The position numbers were made by a program, and so were the translations under genes. Positions 8,131-15,353 of a DNA stretch of 64,000 bases are shown here, one piece after another (position 1 is the stretch's first letter; every line of letters begins with the position of its first letter). The DNA lies in NCBI RefSeq assembly GCF_001293685.1, contig NZ_BCAG01000003.1:310001-374000 (forward strand), written 5' to 3'. The DNA is from Desulfatitalea tepidiphila (GTDB lineage: Bacteria > Desulfobacterota > Desulfobacteria > Desulfobacterales > Desulfosarcinaceae). The notes below the pieces were generated by a model. The model saw nothing but the letters and a program-made list of their open reading frames with translations, had not been told where the DNA came from and ran no database searches.

Positions 8131-9555
8131 TCATCGCTCCCCGGCCGCCCTGGGTCTTGGCTCCCCGGCGTCGGCGGCGATGGTCTTTTTATATTGCACC
8201 CCGTAGCGCCGCATGCGGTTCCAGACGGTGACCCGGGTGACACCCAGCAGCTCGGCGGCACGGGACTGGTTGCCCTCGGCCTCTTCCAGGGCTTCGATGA
8301 GTTCGAGGCGCTTGAGCGCCTCCCGGTCGAAGCCCTTGCGTCCGGCGGCGGCGGATTTGGGGGCATGATGGAAGATATTGGGCGGTAGATGGTTCGGGCT
8401 GATCATCGTCTCCTGGCACGTGACGAAGGCGTATTCGAAGGCGCTTTTCAACTCCCGGACATTACCGGGCCAGGGATAGGCCATCAGGCAGGCCATGGCG
8501 TCATTGCTGATGCCGCTGATCGGTTTGCGGTTTTTCAGGCCGACTTTGTGAAAGAAGGCTTCGGCCAGCAAAGGAATGTCTTCGGTGCGTTCGCGCAGCG
8601 GCGGCAGATGAATGGGGATCACATTGATCCGGAAAAAGAGGTCTTCCCGAAATCTTCCCTGGGCGATCAGCTCTTGCAGGTTGCGGTTGGTGGCCGAAAT
8701 GATGCGCACATCCACCGGAATCGGGGTGTTGTCGCCGACCCGCTCGATGATTTTCTCTTCCAGCACCCGAAGCAGTTTGACCTGGATGGCCAGGGGCAGG
8801 TCGCCGATCTCGTCGAGGAAGATGTTGCCCCCGTCGGCGAGTTCGAAACGACCCGCGCGATTGCGGTAGGCGCCGGTGTAGGCGCCCTTGACGTGACCGA
8901 AAAGCTCGCTTTCCAGCAGCGATTCGGTAAAGGCGGCACAGTTGACCTTGACGAACGGTCGGTCGCAACGTGCGCCGAGCTGATGGATGGCGCGGGCGGC
9001 CAGCTCCTTGCCGGTGCCGCTCTCGCCCAATATGATCACCGGTGCGTCCGAATGGGCGGCGTTTGAGATCAGTTCGAAGACTTGCTGCATGGGCGGGCTG
9101 GCGCCGAGAATGCCGCAAAGGCCGTCGTCGGAACGCAGCTGGCGCTCGTACGCGGCGATCTTGTTCTCCTTTTCGATCAGTTCGCTGATGTCGGTGATGG
9201 TTTCCACCGCTCCGATCACGGCACCGCCGTCGTCGTGGAGAAGGCAGGCGTTTTTCAGCGCATGCACGGGCCGGCCGTCTTTGCGCTTGATCACACACTG
9301 GCGAGCATTGACGGTTTTTCCGCTGAACAGCGAACACCATTGATTGCCGTCATTGTGGCGGATCTGTTCGCACACATCGCATTCCAGGCGGGTGCAGTTC
9401 CGGCCGATCAGCTCGTCTCTACTGTAGCCGGTGATGCGCTCCAGGGCGGTGTTGACCGAAACGATGATGCCGCGTTCGTCAACGATCATCAATCCATCGC
9501 GGATGGTATTGACGACGGTTTTCCAATAGCGGTCGATTTCGTGTTCGCTCATCAC
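8131..9555 (-). CDS. PAS-domain sigma-54-dependent transcriptional activator
   Basis: This 474-residue enhancer-binding protein has a PAS sensor (about 10-125), an AAA+ domain (about 145-385) and a Fis-type helix-turn-helix (about 415-455). Walker A is GESGTGKE at 177-184. The sigma-54 contact loop reads GAYTGA (224-229) where GAFTGA is usual; Tyr at that position occurs naturally. The PAS region has an unusual cysteine set (Cys54, 60, 62, 74, 87 and 104), which suggests a metal, Fe-S or redox-sensing site (inference). It is divergent from the sigma-54 promoter at 9720-9735 and is the obvious candidate activator for it. The glycerate kinase gene follows 4 bp downstream. Confidence 0.93.
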   Translation of the reverse strand: MMSEHEIDRYWKTVVNTIRDGLMIVDERGIIVSVNTALERITGYSRDELIGRNCTRLECDVCEQIRHNDGNQWCSLFSGKTVNARQCVIKRKDGRPVHALKNACLLHDDGGAVIGAVETITDISELIEKENKIAAYERQLRSDDGLCGILGASPPMQQVFELISNAAHSDAPVIILGESGTGKELAARAIHQLGARCDRPFVKVNCAAFTESLLESELFGHVKGAYTGAYRNRAGRFELADGGNIFLDEIGDLPLAIQVKLLRVLEEKIIERVGDNTPIPVDVRIISATNRNLQELIAQGRFREDLFFRINVIPIHLPPLRERTEDIPLLAEAFFHKVGLKNRKPISGISNDAMACLMAYPWPGNVRELKSAFEYAFVTCQETMISPNHLPPNIFHHAPKSAAAGRKGFDREALKRLELIEALEEAEGNQSRAAELLGVTRVTVWNRMRRYGVQYKKTIAADAGEPRPRAAGER

Positions 9556-9562
9556 GCATGCC

Positions 9563-9577
9563 TGTTAAAATTTAACA
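9563..9577. promoter_or_regulatory. Inverted repeat TGTTAAAATTTAACA, candidate activator-binding site
   Basis: Two perfect 7-bp arms (TGTTAAA and TTTAACA) flank one base, 8 bp from the activator start. Related half-sites recur at 9603-9610 (TTTTAACA) and 9653-9660 (GTTTAACC). These positions are about 85-180 bp upstream of the sigma-54 start site expected near 9745, the usual distance for enhancer sites. The site may also serve autorepression. Confidence 0.55.
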
Positions 9578-9602
9578 CCTGTCAAAAACGAATTCTTTAT
9601 CA

Positions 9603-9610
9603 TTTTAACA
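9603..9610 (+). promoter_or_regulatory. Second TTTAACA half-site
   Basis: TTTTAACA repeats one arm of the 9563-9577 palindrome in the activator/TusA-like intergenic region. A third, weaker copy (GTTTAACC) lies at 9653-9660. Confidence 0.35.
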
Positions 9611-9719
9611 TGCCATGGGCAATGCTCCTGTACGGGGTTCGGTCGTGATGAAGTTTAACCTTATGAATCCAAGAGGAAAACCCATTTCCAGGACAAGGTC
9701 CTGACCAGTGCCTGTTGGA

Positions 9720-9735
9720 TGGCATGGGGTTTGCC
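9720..9735 (+). promoter_or_regulatory. Sigma-54 (-24/-12) promoter
   Basis: TGGCAT, five bases, then TTGC matches the sigma-54 consensus TGGCAC-N5-TTGC with one mismatch. GG (9721-9722) and GC (9733-9734) are exactly 10 bases apart, the invariant spacing. Transcription would start near 9745, about 40 bp before the TusA-like gene. The adjacent divergent sigma-54 activator and the upstream repeats support it as real. Confidence 0.7.
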
Positions 9736-9785
9736 TATTAATTGCCCCCTGTGTCTGTGGTTTTTTTTTATGGAGCAGTGTACAG

Positions 9786-10025
9786 TTGCTTGAAAATCAT
9801 GTAGATTACAGCCTCGATTTTCGAGGCGCCATCGCCCCCCTGGCCATGCTCAAATTGAGTCGTGTCTTCAGGGAAATGCGCCCGAATCAGACGCTTGAAG
9901 TGCTAGGGCTGGACGCGGATACGCGCTCCGATCTGTTCCGATTGCTTCCGAAGGTTTCCTACGACCTTATCGCCATGGACGAGAGCGAAGCGGCGCTGAT
10001 TCGCGTTTGTTTGCGTAAGCGGTGA
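9786..10025 (+). CDS. TusA-like protein lacking the catalytic cysteine
   Basis: The 79-residue product read from TTG 9786 (GGAG site at 9772-9775) fits the length and pattern of TusA/SirA/YedF proteins. It has an N-terminal LDFRG strand, then the first helix and an EVLGLDADTRSDL segment. The hallmark CPxP motif after LDLRG is replaced by IAPLA, so the sulfur-carrying cysteine is missing. Such variants probably act as binding or regulatory proteins rather than sulfur carriers (inference). An upstream ATG in the same frame would add a hydrophobic leader that spans the sigma-54 promoter, so I prefer the TTG. It is the first gene after the sigma-54 promoter. Confidence 0.65.
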   Translation: MLENHVDYSLDFRGAIAPLAMLKLSRVFREMRPNQTLEVLGLDADTRSDLFRLLPKVSYDLIAMDESEAALIRVCLRKR

Positions 10026-10083
10026 TGGTATAGACAACACAGATTCAGGCAATTTTGGGAAGACAACGGTTAGGGCGTTGAGG

Positions 10084-10110
10084 CCATTTGCCGGCCGTCG
10101 GGGCAAATGG
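10084..10110 (+). promoter_or_regulatory. Perfect hairpin in the metF-1 leader
   Basis: CCATTTGCC (10084-10092) and GGCAAATGG (10102-10110) can form a 9-bp stem with a 9-base loop. It lies 38 bp before the metF-1 start and has no T tract behind it. It is more likely a processing, stability or attenuation structure between the TusA-like gene and metF-1 than a terminator. Confidence 0.4.
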
Positions 10111-10147
10111 AAAACCAGAAAAGCTTATAACTAGGAAAAGGGGAGCC

Positions 10148-11020
10148 ATGAGTTTTCAAAAACGATTAGCATCTGGCGAATTTGTGGTTTTGGCTGAGAT
10201 GAATACGCCCAAAGGGGTGGATATATCTCAGCTCATCACCAACGCTCGTAAAGTCAAGGGGCGGGTGGATGCGGTGAGCGTTCCGGACATGGATAACGGC
10301 GTCATGCGGATGAGCGCCCTGGCAGGGGGTGTTCTGATGCAGCAGCAGGGGATCGAGGCCATTATCCATACCTATGGCCGGGATCGTAATCGTATGGCCC
10401 TTCAAGGCGACCTGCTGGCCGCCCATGTCCTGGGGATCCAGAACCTGATCGTGGCCCACAGCGAGGCCATGGGAAACGGCGACCACCGGGATGCCAAAAC
10501 AGTGGACGATCTCGACGAGATCGGTCTTCTGAAGGCGATCCAGGGCCTGCAACAGGGCAAGGACCTGGCCGGGTTCGATCTGGAAGGTGCACCGAGTTTC
10601 ACCACGGGTTGCACCATTGCCTCGTTCGGCGACGCTGTGGCCCTGAATGCGGTACTGGCCGATGCCAAGGCCAAGGTCGAGGCCGGCGCCCAATTCATCG
10701 TAACCCCGCCGGTGTTCGACGTGGCGCGTTGCGAGGCGCTCCTGGACAAGCTCAAGGGGTTGGGGGTACCGGTCATTGCGACCATCTTCCTGCTCAAATC
10801 GGTCGGTATCGCCCGATATATCGCCCTGAACGAGCCCAACGCGGGTGTTACCGAAGCCCTTATCGGCCGTATCCGCAAGGCATCGGACCGCGAGCAGGAG
10901 TGCCTGCGGATTGCCGGTGAAACCATCGTCGCGCTCAAGGGCAAGGTGGCCGGTGTGAAGATCGAGACCCTTGGATGGGAGCACCGCCTGGGGGCCATTC
11001 TCGATTACGCCCAGATATAG
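10148..11020 (+). CDS. Methylene-tetrahydrofolate reductase family protein (MetF-1)
   Basis: This 290-residue TIM-barrel protein belongs to the MetF family, which reduces 5,10-methylene-THF to 5-methyl-THF with a flavin. Visible family features are the N-terminal FVVLAEMNTPKG strand with the conserved Glu, the YGRDRNR motif (FAD/folate region), FDLEGAPSFTTG, and AGAQFIVTPPVFD at the barrel's later strands. It starts at ATG 10148 after AAAGGGGAG. It is a paralogue of the enzyme at 15350, with which it shares RDRNRxAxQxD. The window therefore has one MetF on each side of hdrA-mvhD-metV. Its exact role next to MetF-2 is not clear; it may replace or supplement it. Confidence 0.85.
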   Translation: MSFQKRLASGEFVVLAEMNTPKGVDISQLITNARKVKGRVDAVSVPDMDNGVMRMSALAGGVLMQQQGIEAIIHTYGRDRNRMALQGDLLAAHVLGIQNLIVAHSEAMGNGDHRDAKTVDDLDEIGLLKAIQGLQQGKDLAGFDLEGAPSFTTGCTIASFGDAVALNAVLADAKAKVEAGAQFIVTPPVFDVARCEALLDKLKGLGVPVIATIFLLKSVGIARYIALNEPNAGVTEALIGRIRKASDREQECLRIAGETIVALKGKVAGVKIETLGWEHRLGAILDYAQI

Positions 11021-11174
11021 TCGGTCGATCCGGACGATGAAGGCCGGTTTCAAATAATCAGCAGCGTATGCGATCGGCATTACAAGGGCCAGGCAACGCC
11101 CGGTGGTGTTGTACGGCGGCCGATGCATGCGCATCGATAAATCCATATACCCAATCAAAGCGAGTAACAGACCC

Positions 11175-14100
11175 ATGACAGACCACACTGCAGAGCACAA
11201 CAAACCGATTCTCGTCATAGGCGGCGGCGTCGGCGGCATCAAGGTGGCTATGGACCTGTCGGAAGCACAGAAAGATGTGTTGCTCATCGACAAGGCTCCT
11301 GCCATCGGCGGCTTGATGACCCAGCTGGACCGCACCTTTCCAACCAACAATTGCGATTTGTGTACCATCTCGCCGAGGCTCTCTTCCGGCGCCCGGGAAA
11401 AGCACATCGGCTTGATGCCGCTGACCCAGGTGACCAGCCTGGAGGGCGAGGCCGGCGACTTCACGGTCAAGCTGGTCAGCGCACCGCGCTACATCGACCT
11501 GGAAAAATGCACGGCATGCGGGGAGTGCCACAAAAAATATCCCGAGTGCGTGCGTTTCGTTCCGGGCCTGGATCATCGTGCGCCGACCTGTATGCGCTAT
11601 CCGCAGGCCACGCCCCAGGCGTTTTCCATTGACATGGCGGCGTGCCTGGATGTGGACGGCCTGATCAAGTGCTGCCCGGCCAACGCCATCATTCCCGACG
11701 ACAAGGAGAAAACGGAAACCCGTAAGGTCAGCGCCATCGTGCTGGCCACCGGTGCCGATCTGTTCGATCCGGGCAAGCTGGACCATTTCGGCCACGGCCG
11801 CTACCCCAATGTGGTGACCGGCCTGGAGTACGAACGCATCATGTCGGCCTCCGGTCCCACCCTGGGCGAACTGGTGCGTCCGTCGGACCGTCAACAGCCC
11901 AAACGGGTGGCCTGGATTCAGTGCGCCGGATCGCGCGGTATCAATCGCGAGGATGTCTCCTACTGCTCGAGCGTCTGCTGCATGTACGCGCTCAAGGAGG
12001 CCATTGTCACCAAAGAGCGTTTTCAGAACGATATCGAGACCACGATTTTCTACATGGATATGCGCACCTTCGGCAAGGATTACGAGGGCTACTACGAACG
12101 GGCCAAGGATCAGTACGGCATCCGCCTGGTGCGCTGTCGTCCGCACAGTATCATTCCCGAAAAGGACAGCGACGACCTGCGGATCTCCTATGCCACCGAT
12201 CACGAGTCGGGCATGATCACGGAAAATTTCGATATGGTCGTTCTTTCCACCGGCTTCCGGCCATCGGCCCAGACGACGCAACTGGCCGAAACCCTGGGCA
12301 TCGAACTCAATCCGCACCGGTTTGCCAAGACCGGGAGTTTTCAGCCGGTCAGCACCAATCGGCCGGGCGTCTACGTCTGCGGGGTGTTTGAAAGCCCCAA
12401 GGATATTCCCGAAACCATGGTCCAGGCCAGTGCGGCCGCGTGCATGGCGGCCAAACATCTGCCCATCAAGACCAACGAGATGCCTGCGGCCGAAGATATC
12501 TATCCGCCCGAACGGGATGTGACCGGCGAAGCGCCGCGCATCGGCGTTTTCGTCTGTGACTGCGGCGAGAATATCGGCGGGGCCATCGATGTGGCCTCAG
12601 TGGTCGAAGAAGCGGGGAAGTATCCCCATGTGGTGTACGCCGAGATGGCCGGGCACGGTTGCGGCAGCGAGGCGCTGGCCCGCATGCAGAGCGTCATCAA
12701 AGAAAAAGGCCTCAATCGGGTGGTGGTCGGTGCCTGTTCGCCGCGCACCCACGAGGCGCTTTTCCAGGAGACGATCCGAAAGGCCGGATTGAACCGATAC
12801 CTCGTGGAGATCGCCAACATCCGCGATCAAAACGCCTGGGTGCACAGCAATGCCAGGGAGCTGGCCACGGCCAAGGCCAAACAGTTGATTCGCATGGCCG
12901 CTTTCAGTGTGGCCAAGTCCGGACCGCTGAGAGATCATCAGCTGCCCATGAACAAGAATGTGCTGGTGGTCGGCGGCGGCGTGGCCGGTATGAATGCGGC
13001 CCTGGAACTCGCCAACCAGGGCTTCAAGGTGGTGTTGGCCGAGCGCAACGGCCGCCTCGGCGGTCTGGCTTCGGTCGTTCGGCGAACCCTCGAAGGGGAC
13101 GATGTCAGGGCTTATCTCAACCAGCTGGTGGACCAGGTGAACCATCATGAAGGCATCGAGGTGATCACCAACGCCATCGTGGTCGACCATGCCGGCATGC
13201 CCGGCAAGTTTACCACCGGTTTCCAGATCGGCCCCCGGATGTACTACCGCCAGATCGAACACGGTGCCACCATCATGGCCACCGGCGCCATGGCCAACCG
13301 GCCCGGTCAATACCTCCTCGACCAGCACAAGGCGGTGATGACCCAGCTCGACCTGGACGACTTCATCGAGGAGACCCCGGCGCCTATCGCCGATTGGGAA
13401 AGCGTGGTGATGATCCAGTGCGTGGGGTCCCGCACACCGGAGAATCCCAACTGTTCGCGCATCTGCTGCCAGACGGCCATCAAGAACGCCTTGCGGCTGC
13501 TGGATCTCAATCCCCAGCTGCAGATCTTCGTGCTCTACCGCGACATGCGGACCTACGGATTCAGCGAAGACGCGTATATCGAAGCCCGGCGGCGGGGTGT
13601 CATTTTTGTCCGTTATCAACATGACGCACCACCCGAGGTCGAGGCGGCCGGTGACAAGGTGGCGGTGCGGTTTATCGACTCGGTGCTCCAGCGGCCGGTG
13701 GAGGTGACCTGCAATCGCCTGGTGCTGAGCACCGGCCTGGTGGCCGATGAAGAAAGCACCGAAGACCTGGCGGCCATCTTTCACCTCAACAGGACGGAAG
13801 ACGGCTATTTCCTCGAAGATCATGTCAAGCTCAAACCGGTGGATATGTCGGTGCCGGGATTCTTCGTGGCCGGCTGTGCCCATTCACCGCGCAGCATTCG
13901 CGAGAGCATTGCCCAGGCCCAGGCCACGGCCGCCCGCGTGCAGGCCATGCTGGCCCAGGATACGATCAACCTGGGTGCCGTGGTGGCCCGCGTCGATCCG
14001 GAAAAATGTGCTACCTGCCTGGCCTGCGTGCGCGCCTGCCCCTACCATGTCCCGTTTATCAACGAAGACCGTTATTCGGAAATCGATCCGGCCAAGTGTC

Positions 14101-14213
14101 ACGGGTGCGGTATCTGCGCGGCCGAATGCCCGGCCAAGGCGATTCAGCTGGCGTGTTTCGAAGACGAACCGATTATGGCCAAACTCGAAGGATTGCTCGA
14201 AAGGATAGCCTGA
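11175..14213 (+). CDS. hdrA: HdrA-like FAD/iron-sulfur electron-transfer protein, double-length
   Basis: This 1012-residue protein is related to heterodisulfide reductase subunit A, the flavin subunit used for electron bifurcation. It has two tandem HdrA-type nucleotide-binding halves. One starts with ILVIGGGVGGIKVAMDL near residue 12, the other with VLVVGGGVAGMNAALELA near 595. Each half carries its own cysteine set: NNCDLCTISPR and CAGSRG...SSVCC in the first, CVGSRTPENPNCSRICC in the second. The C-terminal 70 residues hold two [4Fe-4S] ferredoxin motifs (CATCLACVRACP and CHGCGICAAECP). Extra Fe-S sites include CTACGECHKKYPEC. The start at ATG 11175 precedes the Rossmann motif by the usual length. 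The stop overlaps the mvhD start (TGATG). Confidence 0.93.
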   Translation: MTDHTAEHNKPILVIGGGVGGIKVAMDLSEAQKDVLLIDKAPAIGGLMTQLDRTFPTNNCDLCTISPRLSSGAREKHIGLMPLTQVTSLEGEAGDFTVKLVSAPRYIDLEKCTACGECHKKYPECVRFVPGLDHRAPTCMRYPQATPQAFSIDMAACLDVDGLIKCCPANAIIPDDKEKTETRKVSAIVLATGADLFDPGKLDHFGHGRYPNVVTGLEYERIMSASGPTLGELVRPSDRQQPKRVAWIQCAGSRGINREDVSYCSSVCCMYALKEAIVTKERFQNDIETTIFYMDMRTFGKDYEGYYERAKDQYGIRLVRCRPHSIIPEKDSDDLRISYATDHESGMITENFDMVVLSTGFRPSAQTTQLAETLGIELNPHRFAKTGSFQPVSTNRPGVYVCGVFESPKDIPETMVQASAAACMAAKHLPIKTNEMPAAEDIYPPERDVTGEAPRIGVFVCDCGENIGGAIDVASVVEEAGKYPHVVYAEMAGHGCGSEALARMQSVIKEKGLNRVVVGACSPRTHEALFQETIRKAGLNRYLVEIANIRDQNAWVHSNARELATAKAKQLIRMAAFSVAKSGPLRDHQLPMNKNVLVVGGGVAGMNAALELANQGFKVVLAERNGRLGGLASVVRRTLEGDDVRAYLNQLVDQVNHHEGIEVITNAIVVDHAGMPGKFTTGFQIGPRMYYRQIEHGATIMATGAMANRPGQYLLDQHKAVMTQLDLDDFIEETPAPIADWESVVMIQCVGSRTPENPNCSRICCQTAIKNALRLLDLNPQLQIFVLYRDMRTYGFSEDAYIEARRRGVIFVRYQHDAPPEVEAAGDKVAVRFIDSVLQRPVEVTCNRLVLSTGLVADEESTEDLAAIFHLNRTEDGYFLEDHVKLKPVDMSVPGFFVAGCAHSPRSIRESIAQAQATAARVQAMLAQDTINLGAVVARVDPEKCATCLACVRACPYHVPFINEDRYSEIDPAKCHGCGICAAECPAKAIQLACFEDEPIMAKLEGLLERIA

Positions 14214-14659
14214 TGGAAACATTTGAACCTGTCATTGTGGCCTTCTGCTGCCACTATTGCGCATACACCGCCGCAGACATGGCCGGGACCATGCGCTTGA
14301 ATTACCCGACCAACGTGAAAATCGTGCGGGTGCCCTGCAGCGGTAAGGTGGACACCATTCACATGATGAAAGCGCTGGAAAAGGGGGCCGACGGTGTTCT
14401 GGTCGCCGGCTGCCTGGACGGCGACTGCCATTTTAAAAATGGCAACACCAAGGCGACCAAGCGCGTCGCTTTCGTTCAAAAGCTGCTCGAAGAGATCGGC
14501 ATCGAACCCCAGCGCCTGGCCATGGTGACCATGTCGGCCGGCATGGGGCCCCGTTTTGCCAAGATTGCCACTGAATTCACCGAAGAAATTCGAAAATTGG
14601 GACCCAACCCGGTCGGTGCCGCAAAGCAGGCACAAGCCGCCGCGGACAAGGTCGCATAG
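14213..14659 (+). CDS. mvhD: MvhD-type iron-sulfur electron carrier
   Basis: This 148-residue protein matches the delta subunit of methyl-viologen-reducing hydrogenase, which hands electrons to HdrA. It carries the [2Fe-2S]-type cysteines FCCHYCAYTAAD near the N terminus, PCSGKVD in the middle and AGCLDGDCHFKNGN. Its ATG overlaps the hdrA stop by one base, so translation is coupled. With no hydrogenase genes nearby, it most likely links HdrA to MetV/MetF, as in the acetogen MetVF-Hdr-MvhD complexes. The C-terminal alanine-rich tail is probably flexible. Confidence 0.93.
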   Translation: METFEPVIVAFCCHYCAYTAADMAGTMRLNYPTNVKIVRVPCSGKVDTIHMMKALEKGADGVLVAGCLDGDCHFKNGNTKATKRVAFVQKLLEEIGIEPQRLAMVTMSAGMGPRFAKIATEFTEEIRKLGPNPVGAAKQAQAAADKVA

Positions 14660-14684
14660 CACAGATAAAGGAGAGTAGACGATC

Positions 14685-15353
14685 ATGATTACAGCGGAAC
14701 GAAAACCCTTGGCGGAAATCATCGACAGCATCGACGACTGCCGACGAATTCTTCTGGTTGGGTGCAACGAGTGTGTGACGGTCTGTTCGGCCGGCGGTCG
14801 CAAAGAGGTGGCCATGTTGGCCTCGGCGCTGCAGATGGATTTCATGAAACGCGGCAAGACCCTGGATGTTCGTGAAATGACCCTGGAGCGTCAGTGCGAT
14901 CCCGAGTACGTAGAGCAGTTGGCGCCGTATATCGGCCAGGTCGATGCGGTGGTTTCCATGGCCTGCGGTTGCGGCGTGCAGGAAGTGGCCAAGCGCTTTC
15001 GCGACAAGCGCGTCTTTCCGGCGGTCAACACCAAATTCATGGGCGCCTCGGAAGGCCCGGGAATCTGGGCGGAACGGTGTCATGGCTGCGGCAACTGCCT
15101 GCTGGGCCTGACCGGCGGCATCTGCCCTATTGCGCGCTGTTCCAAACGCCTGCTCAATGGCCCCTGCGGCGGTTCCAGTCATGGCAAGTGCGAAGTCAGT
15201 GACGAGATCGATTGCGTATGGCAGCTGATCTGGGATCGGCTCAAGGAACTGGGCCAGGAGGATCGATACGAAGAAATTATAGAGGCAAAGGACTGGAGTA
15301 CGGAACGGGCCGGCGGGCCTCGCAAGATCGTAAGAGAGGATTTGGCACAATGA
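14685..15353 (+). CDS. metV: MetV, zinc/iron-sulfur partner of methylene-THF reductase
   Basis: This 222-residue protein has the MetV pattern: NECVTVC (about 26-32), ACGCGVQ, and a cysteine-rich C-terminal part, CHGCGNCLLGLTGGICPIARC followed by LLNGPCGG. In acetogens and sulfate reducers with the Wood-Ljungdahl pathway, MetV docks to MetF and connects it to an electron carrier. The ATG follows AAAGGAGAG. The stop overlaps the MetF-2 start (ATGA), the tightest coupling in the cluster, so MetF-2 rather than MetF-1 is its natural partner. Confidence 0.93.
   Translation: MITAERKPLAEIIDSIDDCRRILLVGCNECVTVCSAGGRKEVAMLASALQMDFMKRGKTLDVREMTLERQCDPEYVEQLAPYIGQVDAVVSMACGCGVQEVAKRFRDKRVFPAVNTKFMGASEGPGIWAERCHGCGNCLLGLTGGICPIARCSKRLLNGPCGGSSHGKCEVSDEIDCVWQLIWDRLKELGQEDRYEEIIEAKDWSTERAGGPRKIVREDLAQ

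Noticed and set aside
8127-8366. N-terminal extension of the glycerate kinase into the activator gene
   Set aside because: The extra 80 residues are low-complexity Pro/Ser/Arg and overlap the conserved Fis-type HTH of the activator in another frame.
11021-11174. Possible cobalamin or folate riboswitch upstream of hdrA
   Set aside because: I found only a short 6-bp hairpin and none of the conserved box sequences of those classes.
12597-13883. Open frame of about 428 codons antisense to hdrA
   Set aside because: The plus strand encodes a complete, motif-rich HdrA; the antisense reading has no recognisable domain and no ribosome site.
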